Assembly (NCBI GenBank): GCA_017399065.1
Contig: JAFQEL010000041.1
Location: 1 to 64,000 of the forward strand
Direction: 5' to 3'
DNA length: 64,000 nucleotides
From: Clostridia bacterium
Lineage (GTDB): Bacteria; Bacillota; Clostridia; Oscillospirales; Acutalibacteraceae
The translations under genes and the position numbers were made by a program. Below are positions 16,534-24,502 of this stretch, piece by piece; the first letter of the stretch is position 1; the number at the start of each line of letters is the position of its first letter. Under the pieces are notes generated by a model. That model was not told where the DNA came from. It worked only from the letters and a program-made list of their open reading frames with translations, and ran no database searches.

Positions 16534-18330
16534 TTATTGTTGGTCGTTATATTTTTCTGCCTGGAGCTTGAACATATAGGCATACTTACCGTCGAGTGCC
16601 ATAAGCTCATCGTGTGAGCCGCTTTCGATTATCCTGCCGTTTTCAAGCATAAAAATTTTGTCTGCATGGCGTGTGGTTGAAAGACGGTGAGAAATGAATA
16701 TTACCGTTCTTTCCTCGCAGTTGCGGCTGATTGCCTGGTTCAGCTCATATTCGGATACCGGGTCGAGATTTGCGGAAGGCTCGTCGAGTATTATATACGG
16801 ACACTGCTTGTAGAATACACGAGCGATTGCAATTTTCTGCTGTTCACCGCCTGAAAGCATCAAGCCTTCATCGTCAAACTCACGCAACAGTACCGTGTCA
16901 GTTCCGTGCGGCAGTTCCTTTGTGAATCCTGCAAGCTTCAGTGCTTCAAGCACACGCTCGGAGTCGTAATCTTTTTCGAGAGCAACGTTTTCGCCTACCG
17001 TTGCACCGAAAATGCAAAAATCCTGAAACACTGCGGCAAAGCGTGCGCGGTGTGAGTCAACCGTTTCTTCGCGTATATCTCTGCCGCCTATTTCGATTGA
17101 GCCGTCTTTTATATCGTAAAGACGGAGAAGCAGATTTGTAAGAGTAGTTTTGCCTGCACCGTTGTAGCCGACAAGGGCTATTTTTTCACCGGGCATTATA
17201 TCCAATGAAACGTCGTTTATACAGTCTGCTTCACTGCCCTCGTATGAAAAGCTGACGTCCTTGAGTGAAATCTTTTCGGGTTTGTCACATTTCGCAACGT
17301 GCTTGCCGTCTTTGATCTTTGAAGTCTCGGCGAGAAATTCACGGCATTTCTCAATCATCTTCGATCTTTCCGTGAAGTTACGCAGGCTGTAAACGGTCAG
17401 AAAAAGTATACTGCTGCCTATCTGAACCGAGCCGTTGAAGGTAGCCACAAAGTCACCTGCCGACATATTGCCCGTGACTATTGTCTGATATCCGATATAT
17501 AGGCTGAGAATCAGCATAAAACCCACGACCTGAATCGTAAATTCCTGAGCAAAAAAGAGCCAGTCGAGTTTTTTGACAAATCTCCTCTGTGTGCCGATAA
17601 CGTCGTCGGCACTCTCGTTGAATCTTCTTCTCAGCAGGGGATATACGCCGCTTGTGCGAATTTCACCTGCGTAATCCGGCAGATAAAACAGCCTTGCGAA
17701 GTAGTCGCCGCGGCGATGCTTTTCAGTTATCGCTTCGCGTCTTTTTGTCTGCAGGTTGCCCGTGTATTTTCCTAAAGGTATAAACAGCGCGACGGATATG
17801 ATTACTATTACGAGGCATATCGGGTCAATAGTCAGCATTATGGCTGAAATTGTAATGAACGATATGACCTGCTCGGTATAGCCGCGTATAAGGTTTAGGA
17901 TTGAGCGGATGTTGTCCGACGTGTTTTCGATAGAGAGGATAAAATCGCTGTAATATCCCGGGTCATCGTATCTTGCAAGGTCAAGCTCGGCGGCTTTTTT
18001 GTAAAAAAGAGACTGTATTCCGAGATCAAGCTTTTCCCGCTCTCTGTATACGTACAGCTCGTAGAAAATATTTGCAAAAACCTCGCAGACTACAATTATA
18101 CCGAGCATTATGACAATGGCAATGATTATTCTCTTGGGCTCTGTGCCGTTTTGCACTGCGTCAATAACGTACTTGAGTCCGATAACCGAAATCAGCTTGC
18201 CCGGCAGTGCGGACATTATCTGCTCGGCAAATTCACCTATTACGAGTCCGGGAGAGACCTTGAACATCAGACGGAGTATGTACAGCACGTTTGAGACCGT
18301 ATTGTGTTTTGTTTTGATTATTTTCTTCAT
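16534..18330 (-). CDS. ABC exporter half-transporter, second subunit
   Basis: 598 residues with the classical type IV exporter layout: about six membrane helices (residues ~20-320) and an ATPase domain (~350-590). Walker A GYNGAGKTTL, signature LMLSGGEQQKIAIARVF, Walker B YIILDEP with the catalytic glutamate, and ISHRLSTT as H-loop are all present. It starts 2 bases after the stop of the other half-transporter, so the two form a heterodimer by the usual rule. It probably exports a drug, lipid or peptide; the leader-peptide attenuator upstream favours a drug or stress-induced role, as for BmrCD. Confidence 0.92.
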   Translation of the reverse strand: MKKIIKTKHNTVSNVLYILRLMFKVSPGLVIGEFAEQIMSALPGKLISVIGLKYVIDAVQNGTEPKRIIIAIVIMLGIIVVCEVFANIFYELYVYREREKLDLGIQSLFYKKAAELDLARYDDPGYYSDFILSIENTSDNIRSILNLIRGYTEQVISFITISAIMLTIDPICLVIVIISVALFIPLGKYTGNLQTKRREAITEKHRRGDYFARLFYLPDYAGEIRTSGVYPLLRRRFNESADDVIGTQRRFVKKLDWLFFAQEFTIQVVGFMLILSLYIGYQTIVTGNMSAGDFVATFNGSVQIGSSILFLTVYSLRNFTERSKMIEKCREFLAETSKIKDGKHVAKCDKPEKISLKDVSFSYEGSEADCINDVSLDIMPGEKIALVGYNGAGKTTLTNLLLRLYDIKDGSIEIGGRDIREETVDSHRARFAAVFQDFCIFGATVGENVALEKDYDSERVLEALKLAGFTKELPHGTDTVLLREFDDEGLMLSGGEQQKIAIARVFYKQCPYIILDEPSANLDPVSEYELNQAISRNCEERTVIFISHRLSTTRHADKIFMLENGRIIESGSHDELMALDGKYAYMFKLQAEKYNDQQ

Positions 18331-18332
18331 CT

Positions 18333-20159
18333 TCAGCTCACACTCCTTTCCTCATTTTTGTAGCTTGAGGCCTGGAGAGTAAACATCTCAAAATAGTTGC
18401 CGCCTGCCGACATCAATTCCTCGTGTGTGCCGCTTTCGGTAACCCTGCCGCCTTCGAATACGTATATCCTGTCTGAAAGTACTGCGCTTGAAAGTCTGTG
18501 TGATATGTATATGACCGTTTTGTCCTTAGTTGCATCAATAAGGCTTTCGTACATTCTGTATTCTGCAATCGGGTCAAGTGCAGACGAGGGCTCGTCAAGC
18601 AAAGCTAAATCAAACTGCCTTGCAAACATTCTTGCTGCACACAGCTTCTGCTGTTCACCGCCCGAAAGTCCTATGCCTTTTTCGTCAAATTCACGCGTGA
18701 AAACGGTTTGCTCCTTTTCAGGCATCGCCATAACGCGTTCGTACACTCCTGCCGCCTTGAGTGAATCGGTTACAAGCAGGTTATCCGATTCGCTTTCTTC
18801 TTCGTGACAGAGTACGTTTTCGCTGACAGTAAGAGCAAATACCTTGTAATCCTGAAATACGGTTGCAAGCCTTTCACGGATTGAATTTATATCGTATTCT
18901 CTTATATCGGTGCCGTTGTACAGTATTGTACCGCTGTCGGGGTCGTAAAATCTCAGCAGCAGCTTTACAAACGTTGTCTTGCCTGCACCGTTGTGACCTA
19001 CTACGGCAATAGTTTCACCCTTGTCAATTTTAAGGCTGATACCGTTAAGCGAGGAATTTTTTGCACCGGGGTAGGTGAAGTGTACGTCCTTGAATTCAAT
19101 GCTTTCAAATTCTTCAGCGATTCTGTCACCGCCCGTTACTTTGGATTCGTACTCAAAAAATTCCTTGAGGTTGCCGAAGTAAGCAGCCTCCTTGCGTATA
19201 AATGACACGGCACGGCCGAGGTCATTGAGCACGTCCTTGAGGTTACTCATAGCTGTCATAATAACGGAGAAGTCAGATATTGCAAGGTTCTTTTTTACGA
19301 CGAAGCGGTAGGTTGCGTAGGTGTATGTGGCGGCTACGGGCATAGCTTTGCCGAAAAAGCCTGCGATAAGCTCGAGCACAGCCATCTTTACGCCGTATTT
19401 CTTGATTATCTCGCGGTTTTTCTCAACGGCTGTTTCAAATCTGCCGTACATTACGCCGAAGATGCCCGAGGTCCTCATGTCCTTGGCAAAATCCTTGAGA
19501 AAAACGGTGCGCTTTACGTATTCCTTTGACCTCTTGTGCGGGGTCATTTCTTTATCTTTTTCGATTCCTTTTTTGCCTTTTACCGTTTCTGCAATAACTA
19601 CGGCAAATATGACAAGCAGAATCAGCAGTATCTTCGGGTCGATGGATACTACGTAGATAACAAGGAAAATACCGGTCAGACCGCCTGCAAAAACGCTTGC
19701 AAGGTAATAGGCAAATTCGCTCGAATGGTCGTTTGTGATAATCTCTGTTGCACGCTTGTACTTGTCGTAAAACTCGGGGTTTTCAAAACAAGCCATATCA
19801 ACGCTGACCGCCTTTTTGAATATGCGGTCATTGAGATTTTTGTAAAAATGCTTCATCCTCGTGCACGCAAGGTAGTCGGTTATACAGTCTGTTGCCTTTG
19901 CAAGCAGACCGGAAGCGGCAAACATAAGCACGAGTAACACGTACTCCTTGTAGCTGCCGCCGTTTTCAATCAGAGATAATAAGAGCTTGAGAAACAGTAT
20001 CTCCTGAATGAAGCCCGTGAAAAACCAGTATGCGGTCTGCGTGAGGATAAAGGAAGTGAGCAGTAACGGTGCACACCTGTGAATTGTCTTGACAGCGTAA
20101 AAAGTGTTTTTGAGGTTTAAAAAACGCTCTTTAGGCTCTTTAGGTGTTTTTTTCTTCAA
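18333..20159 (-). CDS. ABC exporter half-transporter, first subunit
   Basis: 608 residues: a membrane domain with five to six helices, then an ATPase domain with GHNGAGKTTFVK, GIGLSGGEQQKLCAARMF, LALLDEPSSALDP and YISHRLSS. Both nucleotide sites of the pair keep their catalytic glutamates, unlike many asymmetric heterodimers. The start is TTG at 20159: a perfect AGGAGG (20166-20171) lies 6 bases upstream, while the longest open frame (from 20213) would begin inside a terminator T-run with no ribosome site. Expression should depend on read-through of the terminator at 20212-20249. Confidence 0.9.
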   Translation of the reverse strand: MKKKTPKEPKERFLNLKNTFYAVKTIHRCAPLLLTSFILTQTAYWFFTGFIQEILFLKLLLSLIENGGSYKEYVLLVLMFAASGLLAKATDCITDYLACTRMKHFYKNLNDRIFKKAVSVDMACFENPEFYDKYKRATEIITNDHSSEFAYYLASVFAGGLTGIFLVIYVVSIDPKILLILLVIFAVVIAETVKGKKGIEKDKEMTPHKRSKEYVKRTVFLKDFAKDMRTSGIFGVMYGRFETAVEKNREIIKKYGVKMAVLELIAGFFGKAMPVAATYTYATYRFVVKKNLAISDFSVIMTAMSNLKDVLNDLGRAVSFIRKEAAYFGNLKEFFEYESKVTGGDRIAEEFESIEFKDVHFTYPGAKNSSLNGISLKIDKGETIAVVGHNGAGKTTFVKLLLRFYDPDSGTILYNGTDIREYDINSIRERLATVFQDYKVFALTVSENVLCHEEESESDNLLVTDSLKAAGVYERVMAMPEKEQTVFTREFDEKGIGLSGGEQQKLCAARMFARQFDLALLDEPSSALDPIAEYRMYESLIDATKDKTVIYISHRLSSAVLSDRIYVFEGGRVTESGTHEELMSAGGNYFEMFTLQASSYKNEERSVS

Positions 20160-20211
20160 TTTCAGCCTCCTGATTGTCGGAGTAATTATCCGTTTTGCCG
20201 TCAGCTTTGAC

Positions 20212-20249
20212 AAAAAAACACCCGAAAAACCACTGCGTTTTCCGGGTGT
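20212..20249 (-). terminator. Attenuator terminator in the ABC operon leader
   Basis: 13-bp stem with one wobble (20237-20249 with 20218-20230), a 6-nt loop and a run of Ts on the minus strand, located between the leader peptide and the exporter start. Its 5' arm can instead pair with TTTCGGGT at 20297-20304 inside the leader reading frame, apart from one bulged base. Confidence 0.85.
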
Positions 20250-20271
20250 TCAAGTGATACAAAAGTGTGTC

Positions 20272-20334
20272 TCAGCAGACAGAAGCGGACACAATTACCC
20301 GAAATTTGTTTTTGTCAAAAGTATTCATCATCAT
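20272..20334 (-). CDS. 20-residue leader peptide of the ABC exporter operon
   Basis: Reading MMMNTFDKNKFRVIVSASVC and a TGA stop. AAAGGAG lies 9 bases before the first ATG, an ideal distance. It sits between a consensus promoter and an intrinsic terminator that precedes the exporter genes. The combination of promoter, translated short frame, terminator and drug-type ABC genes is the layout of ribosome-mediated attenuation, as with BmrB in Bacillus subtilis. The peptide itself has no resemblance I know of. It is too short for routine gene calling. Either of the next two ATGs could also start it. Confidence 0.7.
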   Translation of the reverse strand: MMMNTFDKNKFRVIVSASVC

Positions 20335-20390
20335 TATATCCGTCTCCTTTCTTTAGTACTTTTTGCATTAACACGGAATGCAAGAATTAA

Positions 20391-20418
20391 AGTATCATAC
20401 ATTAACAGTGTTTGTCAA
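20391..20418 (-). promoter_or_regulatory. Promoter of the leader peptide/ABC operon
   Basis: Perfect TTGACA (20413-20418), a 16-bp spacer and GATACT (20391-20396). Transcription would start near 20384 and give a leader of about 225 nt before the first exporter gene. Confidence 0.65.
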
Positions 20419-20444
20419 GGTGCAATTATAATATAAACGTAAAA

Positions 20445-20510
20445 TGTCATCCTGAACAAAGTGAAGAATCTCAGGTTGACTGAGATCCTTCGCTCACGCT
20501 TAGGATGACA
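20445..20510. repeat. 66-bp palindrome, copy 2
   Basis: Imperfect hairpin with ~30-nt arms, beginning TGTCATCCTGAAC and ending TAGGATGACA. It is the same length as copies 3 and 4. It lies between the divergent ABC and lipoprotein promoters. Confidence 0.85.
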
Positions 20511-20535
20511 ATTTTTTATAACAAATAATTTTTCA

Positions 20536-20595
20536 TACCCCTAAAACTGCTTTCTGTACCCTTTGTCGGTTTTTGTCAATTTTTTGTGCTATAAT
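20536..20595 (+). promoter_or_regulatory. LytTR-type direct-repeat site plus extended -10 promoter (copy B)
   Basis: TACCCCTAA (20536-20544) and TACCCTTTG (20557-20565), 21 bp apart. The second ends 24 bp before TATAAT (20590-20595), which has TGC upstream. It drives the lipoprotein gene and is almost identical to copy C at 47085. Confidence 0.7.
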
Positions 20596-20626
20596 GCAAA
20601 TAATCAAAAATCGGAGGTTGTACTTT

Positions 20627-21514
20627 ATGAAAAAATTTGTAAGTCTTTTGGCGTTAGCGTCGTTGATGTTGTCTGCTTTGTACGGTTGCGGCTCATCCGG
20701 TGATGATTATTCATCGGATTATCCGGCAGAGTATGAAGATGAAGTTTATGATGAAAATAATAATGAGTATCAGGAAGATGAAACGCCTGAAGCTCCCGAA
20801 GAAAACGCAGAAGATGATACACAATCATTAACATACGAAGCTGAATTGAATGAAGACGGTGTTTATGATTTGTTGCAGGGAGACTATGACTGGTCTGCAT
20901 ATCATAGATACAAAGTAAGGTATATGCTGGATGATAAAAGCGGATACGATGAAGGTGGACATTTTTTTGTGTATGGTAACAGTGATGTCAGAATTCCGGT
21001 TTTCAGTAAGAACGCAAATATTGCTATATATACCGATGTGGATGAGCTTACATTCATAAAAATAACAAGTGATATTCATTACGCACCGGATATACGATTT
21101 AAAAAGTATGATGAATTTGAATATGAAAAAGCTCCGCGTACGATTAATTGGCTTGGAATTCCTCTGTATAATTTCTGCAATAGTGATGAGGTAGAGATAA
21201 ACGGTGAGAATTATGATGATTTTCTGGATAAGCATGCAATCAGTTTAAGAGAAGATTATTATGTTCCGAATTATTTTGCACTTATTGATGCGGAAAAAGG
21301 CGAAAGATTTACAATAGGAGGATACGAGGGTACGAAGTGGGTTGAATATGATTTCTATGCAGATGTTCCTTTCTGGTATCAGGATACTTATGAAAAGGTG
21401 ACAGTTCCTGTAGAAAAGACAAGAAACGGATATTTCACAGTCGATTTATCCGGTTTAGAGACGGGTTTGTATTATAATTTGACAAATGACCGAATGGCAG
21501 AAATAACCGAGTGA
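20627..21514 (+). CDS. Secreted lipoprotein of unknown function
   Basis: 295 residues. Signal peptide MKKFVSLLALASLMLSA with lipobox LYGC, so the mature protein is probably lipidated at C22 and anchored outside the membrane. A very acidic, Asp/Glu/Tyr-rich linker (about 25-75) follows, then a domain with many aromatic and acidic residues and no motif I can place. The start at 20627 is fixed by TCGGAGG 11 bases upstream; the frame is open further back but without a ribosome site. Transcription is from the shared LytTR-type promoter. It is flanked on both sides by copies of the 66-bp palindrome. Confidence 0.75.
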   Translation: MKKFVSLLALASLMLSALYGCGSSGDDYSSDYPAEYEDEVYDENNNEYQEDETPEAPEENAEDDTQSLTYEAELNEDGVYDLLQGDYDWSAYHRYKVRYMLDDKSGYDEGGHFFVYGNSDVRIPVFSKNANIAIYTDVDELTFIKITSDIHYAPDIRFKKYDEFEYEKAPRTINWLGIPLYNFCNSDEVEINGENYDDFLDKHAISLREDYYVPNYFALIDAEKGERFTIGGYEGTKWVEYDFYADVPFWYQDTYEKVTVPVEKTRNGYFTVDLSGLETGLYYNLTNDRMAEITE

Positions 21515-21529
21515 TTTAAAAAATAAAAA

Positions 21530-21595
21530 TGTCATTCTGAACGAAGTGAAGAATCTCAGCCTACATGAGATCCTTCGCTGACGCTCAGGATGACA
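21530..21595. repeat. 66-bp palindrome, copy 3
   Basis: Arms TGTCATTCTGAACGAAG... and ...GCTCAGGATGACA with a 7-nt loop. It ends 6 bases before the GIY-YIG stop codon and begins 15 bases after the lipoprotein stop codon. Confidence 0.88.
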
Positions 21596-21601
21596 TCTTT
21601 T

Positions 21602-21892
21602 TTATATACATAACCAATCATCGGACAGGTCACGCCATGTTGGGTTCATTTCTTTTATAAGAGCATTTTTCTTTGCACGTGTCCAACCTTTAATTTGCTT
21701 TTCTTTTTCTATTGCAGAGTAAATATCACTGGTGCAATCAAACCATACGAGTTTATGTACATTATATCTTTTGGTGAATCCTTCAACCGTACCGTTCTTA
21801 TGTTCATATATTCTTCGTTCGAGGTTATTGGTCACGCCGGTGTATAAAACCTTGTTGCTGCCGTTAGTAAGCATATAAACATAATACTGCAA
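21602..21892 (-). CDS. Small GIY-YIG endonuclease domain protein
   Basis: 96 residues, one GIY-YIG domain and nothing else. YYVYML...VLYTGVTNNLERRIYEHK carries the YVY/YTG pair and the catalytic arginine, and AIEKEKQIKGW gives the metal-binding glutamate. It belongs to the short YhbQ/UPF0213-like group. The TTG start at 21892 has AAAGGTG 6 bases upstream; the GTG at 21901 is itself part of that ribosome site. The gene is tightly bracketed by two 66-bp palindromes (gaps of 6 and 19 bases), so gene plus palindromes may form one mobile unit. Predicted activity is metal-dependent DNA nicking or cleavage. Confidence 0.88.
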   Translation of the reverse strand: MQYYVYMLTNGSNKVLYTGVTNNLERRIYEHKNGTVEGFTKRYNVHKLVWFDCTSDIYSAIEKEKQIKGWTRAKKNALIKEMNPTWRDLSDDWLCI

Positions 21893-21911
21893 CTTTATCA
21901 CCTTTTAAAAA

Positions 21912-21977
21912 TGTCATTCTGAACGAAGTGAAGAATCTCAGCTTATATGAGATCTTTTACTTACGTTCAGGATGACA
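21912..21977. repeat. 66-bp palindrome, copy 4
   Basis: Same sequence class and exact length as copies 2 and 3, with arms TGTCATTCTGAACGAAG... and ...TTCAGGATGACA. It lies just upstream of the GIY-YIG start. Confidence 0.88.
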
Positions 21978-22011
21978 TTAATTTTATTCATAATTCCGCA
22001 TTCCGAATTGC

Positions 22012-23634
22012 TTACGGCTGAACCGTAATCGGTTTGTCTTCGCTTTCGTGCTCTACGAGTATGAAGTTGTTACGCTTGGCGTATGCCCAGCGCATATCAA
22101 ACAGCTTTACTGCATCCATAGGTATGTAGAGCTGATTCTTACGCTCTGCGTTACGGTAAACAGCATTCTCAAGTTCAACAGTACCTCTGTCGGTCTCAAC
22201 TACCTTGCTGTCCTGCGTGAAGCGTGCCCAGTGACCGTAGCCCTCAAGATATACCTGATTTTCGGTTTTCTCAACACGACCGCCGAAATATGTGAAAAGT
22301 ACACTAAGGCAGCCGTACCATACGCCGTCGATATTTTCGCAGGTTGTCTGATACTGGCAGAGTCCGAGGTCGGCACCCTTGTACATCATACGTGTACGGT
22401 TGAAGTAGGGCGCAAGAGCACGGGGCTCTATAATGTCGTTTCCTTTGTCGATAACACAGCGGTCTGCAATTCTGCCATCCTCAAGTGATGCGGTGATTGT
22501 CAGCTTCTTGCCGTCAACCTCAGCGATTGCAATCATAGAGGTTCTGTCTTCCATAGTGTAGAACGCACTGTGCCATACCTTGCTGAGTGATCTTGTGCCG
22601 GGCGGATTCTGGTTTGAATTACCGAGCACGTAGTTAATCATACCCTTTGACGGGTTTTCAAACAGCTCTTCGTTCTTTCTCGGGAAGCTTCTTCCGAAGC
22701 TGTGCTCGTGACCCGAGAAGAGCAGGTCGAGCATTTCCATACTCTCTGTCATAACAGGGTAGCAGTCGTAGTTCTGGCAGTCACTGCCCGTATAGCATAC
22801 GGGGAAGTGGTATGTACCGATTTTCCAGTCAGCTGTGCACTTCTCAAGGTCAGCCTTCAGCCACTCGTTTACATCCTCGGGTCCGTTTACGCCGAGTACG
22901 GTAAAGTGAACGTTGCCGTAGTCGAATGCGTAGTTTTCTGTTTCCCAACCCTTGGGACCGTTGTAAGGATAGCTGCCTTTGAGCTGTTTGCAGAAAAACT
23001 CTGCAGGCTCGGAGTAGTATCTGCCGACACCGTTGCGGTAATCCTTGAAGCCTCTTGTGTCGTGGTTACCCTCGGTAAACATAACGGGGATGTATTCCGC
23101 AATACCTTCCCAACCGAGGAATGCACCGTTCCACTGCTGCTCGTGCATACCGCAGTCGGTGTTGTCGCCTGCAGTGAGGATGAAAGCCGTGTCGGGATGC
23201 TCCTTGAGATAACGCTTGATAAGTGAATTGAAATATGAGTAGTCGGGGGCATCAAACGGGTCGCCCTTCTGTTGGTCGGACACGCAGAGGAATTTGAACT
23301 TTGTCAGACCCTCAGGCTGAGTTGTAAAAAAGTATTCTTTGCTGCGGTTTGTGTCGTTGCCGCAGGTGTAGTAGTATTTTGTACCGGGCTTGAGACCTTC
23401 AAGGTGTGCCCAGAACATATTGCTGATGTCAATATCGCTTTCGAAAACCTCGGTTGCAGCTTCGGTACGAATTAAGGTGTCTGTTCCGTCTTCACGGTAG
23501 AGCACATAGCCGTTTTTAACATCTGTGCTTGTGCGCCAGGTGACAGCCATTGTTGTTTTTGCGTCGTCATAAATGCTTATCATTATATGGTCGGGCTGAG
23601 GTGTTGAGCCTCGTAAGGGCTTGGTTCTTTCCAT
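22012..23634 (-). CDS. Purple-acid-phosphatase-like metallophosphoesterase with C-terminal copper-amine-oxidase-N-like domain
   Basis: 540 residues. N-terminal fibronectin-like domain of purple acid phosphatases (about 15-105: MAVTWRTS, GLKPGTKYYYTCG), then a calcineurin-like core with CVSDQQKGD, TAGDNTDCG, TEGNHDT, YHFPVCY and LFSGHEHSFGRSF. The last ~130 residues (YFGGRVEKTENQVYLEG, QLYIPMDAVKLF) resemble the Cu-amine-oxidase N-domain found in cell-surface proteins. Yet there is no signal peptide: the start at 23634 (MERTKPLRGS) has AAGGAG at good spacing. So it is either cytoplasmic or exported by another route. Monocistronic, with its own promoter. Confidence 0.85.
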   Translation of the reverse strand: MERTKPLRGSTPQPDHIMISIYDDAKTTMAVTWRTSTDVKNGYVLYREDGTDTLIRTEAATEVFESDIDISNMFWAHLEGLKPGTKYYYTCGNDTNRSKEYFFTTQPEGLTKFKFLCVSDQQKGDPFDAPDYSYFNSLIKRYLKEHPDTAFILTAGDNTDCGMHEQQWNGAFLGWEGIAEYIPVMFTEGNHDTRGFKDYRNGVGRYYSEPAEFFCKQLKGSYPYNGPKGWETENYAFDYGNVHFTVLGVNGPEDVNEWLKADLEKCTADWKIGTYHFPVCYTGSDCQNYDCYPVMTESMEMLDLLFSGHEHSFGRSFPRKNEELFENPSKGMINYVLGNSNQNPPGTRSLSKVWHSAFYTMEDRTSMIAIAEVDGKKLTITASLEDGRIADRCVIDKGNDIIEPRALAPYFNRTRMMYKGADLGLCQYQTTCENIDGVWYGCLSVLFTYFGGRVEKTENQVYLEGYGHWARFTQDSKVVETDRGTVELENAVYRNAERKNQLYIPMDAVKLFDMRWAYAKRNNFILVEHESEDKPITVQP

Positions 23635-23667
23635 ATTTATTTCTCCTTTTGAAGATAAACTGTTTAG

Positions 23668-23696
23668 AGTATATCACGCGAAAAAATTTTTTTCAA
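23668..23696 (-). promoter_or_regulatory. Promoter of the phosphatase gene
   Basis: TTGAAA (23691-23696), a 17-bp spacer and TATACT (23668-23673), reading left. Confidence 0.6.
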
Positions 23697-23848
23697 TCAG
23701 TTTGATAATATTCGGCGGCAAATTGTATCCGGACTGAATCTTTTGTTGATTTTTCATAAAATTAAAACATAACTTCAAACAAAATGACTATTGTTTTTAT
23801 TTATGAAAATTTTATAATTAAGGTAAAATGTTGAACGGAGCATAACAA

Positions 23849-24358
23849 ATGAAAGAAATAATCGGCCAGATTGTAGGCTTTGTCGCAATGGCAATTATCG
23901 TGTTTTCATACCAACAAAAATCGCATAAAAATATTCTGACTTTTCAGATGATATCGGGTCTGCTCTTTACTGTGCATTTTCTGCTTATCGGTGCATATAC
24001 GGGCTGCGTGTCAAACCTTATCGGTGCGCTTCGTTCGTTGATATATGCTAACCGCGGTAAAAATAAATTTACCGACTTCAAGCTGTGGCCGGTTATTTTC
24101 AGCGTGGTATTTACTGTTTCGGGTATTATGACATGGGATAATATCTTTTCCGTTTTCCCGATAATAGCTATGGTTGCATCGTCTGTTGTGCTGTGGATCG
24201 ATTCGCCTAAAATCAACCGTGCTTTTTCAATGCCCACCTCTGCGTGCTGGCTTGTTTACAATATCCCTAACCGCTCTTTTTCGGGTGTGGCGACAGAAAT
24301 TTTTGTACTTTCTTCAATTGTTATCGGTATGCTTCGTCTGGACAGAAATAAAAAGTAA
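23849..24358 (+). CDS. YgjV-family inner membrane protein
   Basis: 169 residues with about five to six hydrophobic helices. MKEIIGQIVGFVAMAIIVFS, then YQQKSHKNILTFQMISGLLF, LIGAYTGCVSNLIGALRSLI and a C-terminal pair of helices match the bacterial inner membrane protein YgjV family, whose role is unknown. CGGAGCA lies before the ATG. It stands alone between two promoter regions, and no function can be inferred from neighbours. Confidence 0.8.
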   Translation: MKEIIGQIVGFVAMAIIVFSYQQKSHKNILTFQMISGLLFTVHFLLIGAYTGCVSNLIGALRSLIYANRGKNKFTDFKLWPVIFSVVFTVSGIMTWDNIFSVFPIIAMVASSVVLWIDSPKINRAFSMPTSACWLVYNIPNRSFSGVATEIFVLSSIVIGMLRLDRNKK

Positions 24359-24425
24359 ATGCTTTGTTGTTGAAAATGACCAATAAAACATTATAATATT
24401 TTACAACTCAAATGACGGAAAAGTG

Positions 24426-24453
24426 TTGATTTTAAAAAAGCATTTTATATAAT
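24426..24453 (+). promoter_or_regulatory. Promoter of the dehydrogenase/isomerase operon
   Basis: TTGATT (24426-24431), a 16-bp spacer and TATAAT (24448-24453), 50 bases before the ATG. Confidence 0.6.
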
Positions 24454-24502
24454 TAAGTTGTAGTTTATCGTCGCTTTTGTCAGCGGCAGAAAGGAATATA
24501 TT

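Noticed and set aside
20160-20213. Upstream start of the first ABC subunit
   Set aside because: The TTG is part of the terminator T-run; AGGAGG lies right before the TTG at 20159.
21530-21977. The palindromes around the GIY-YIG gene as ordinary terminators
   Set aside because: They have no consistent T-run, the same sequence occurs at unrelated sites including between divergent promoters, and the length is constant at 66 bp.
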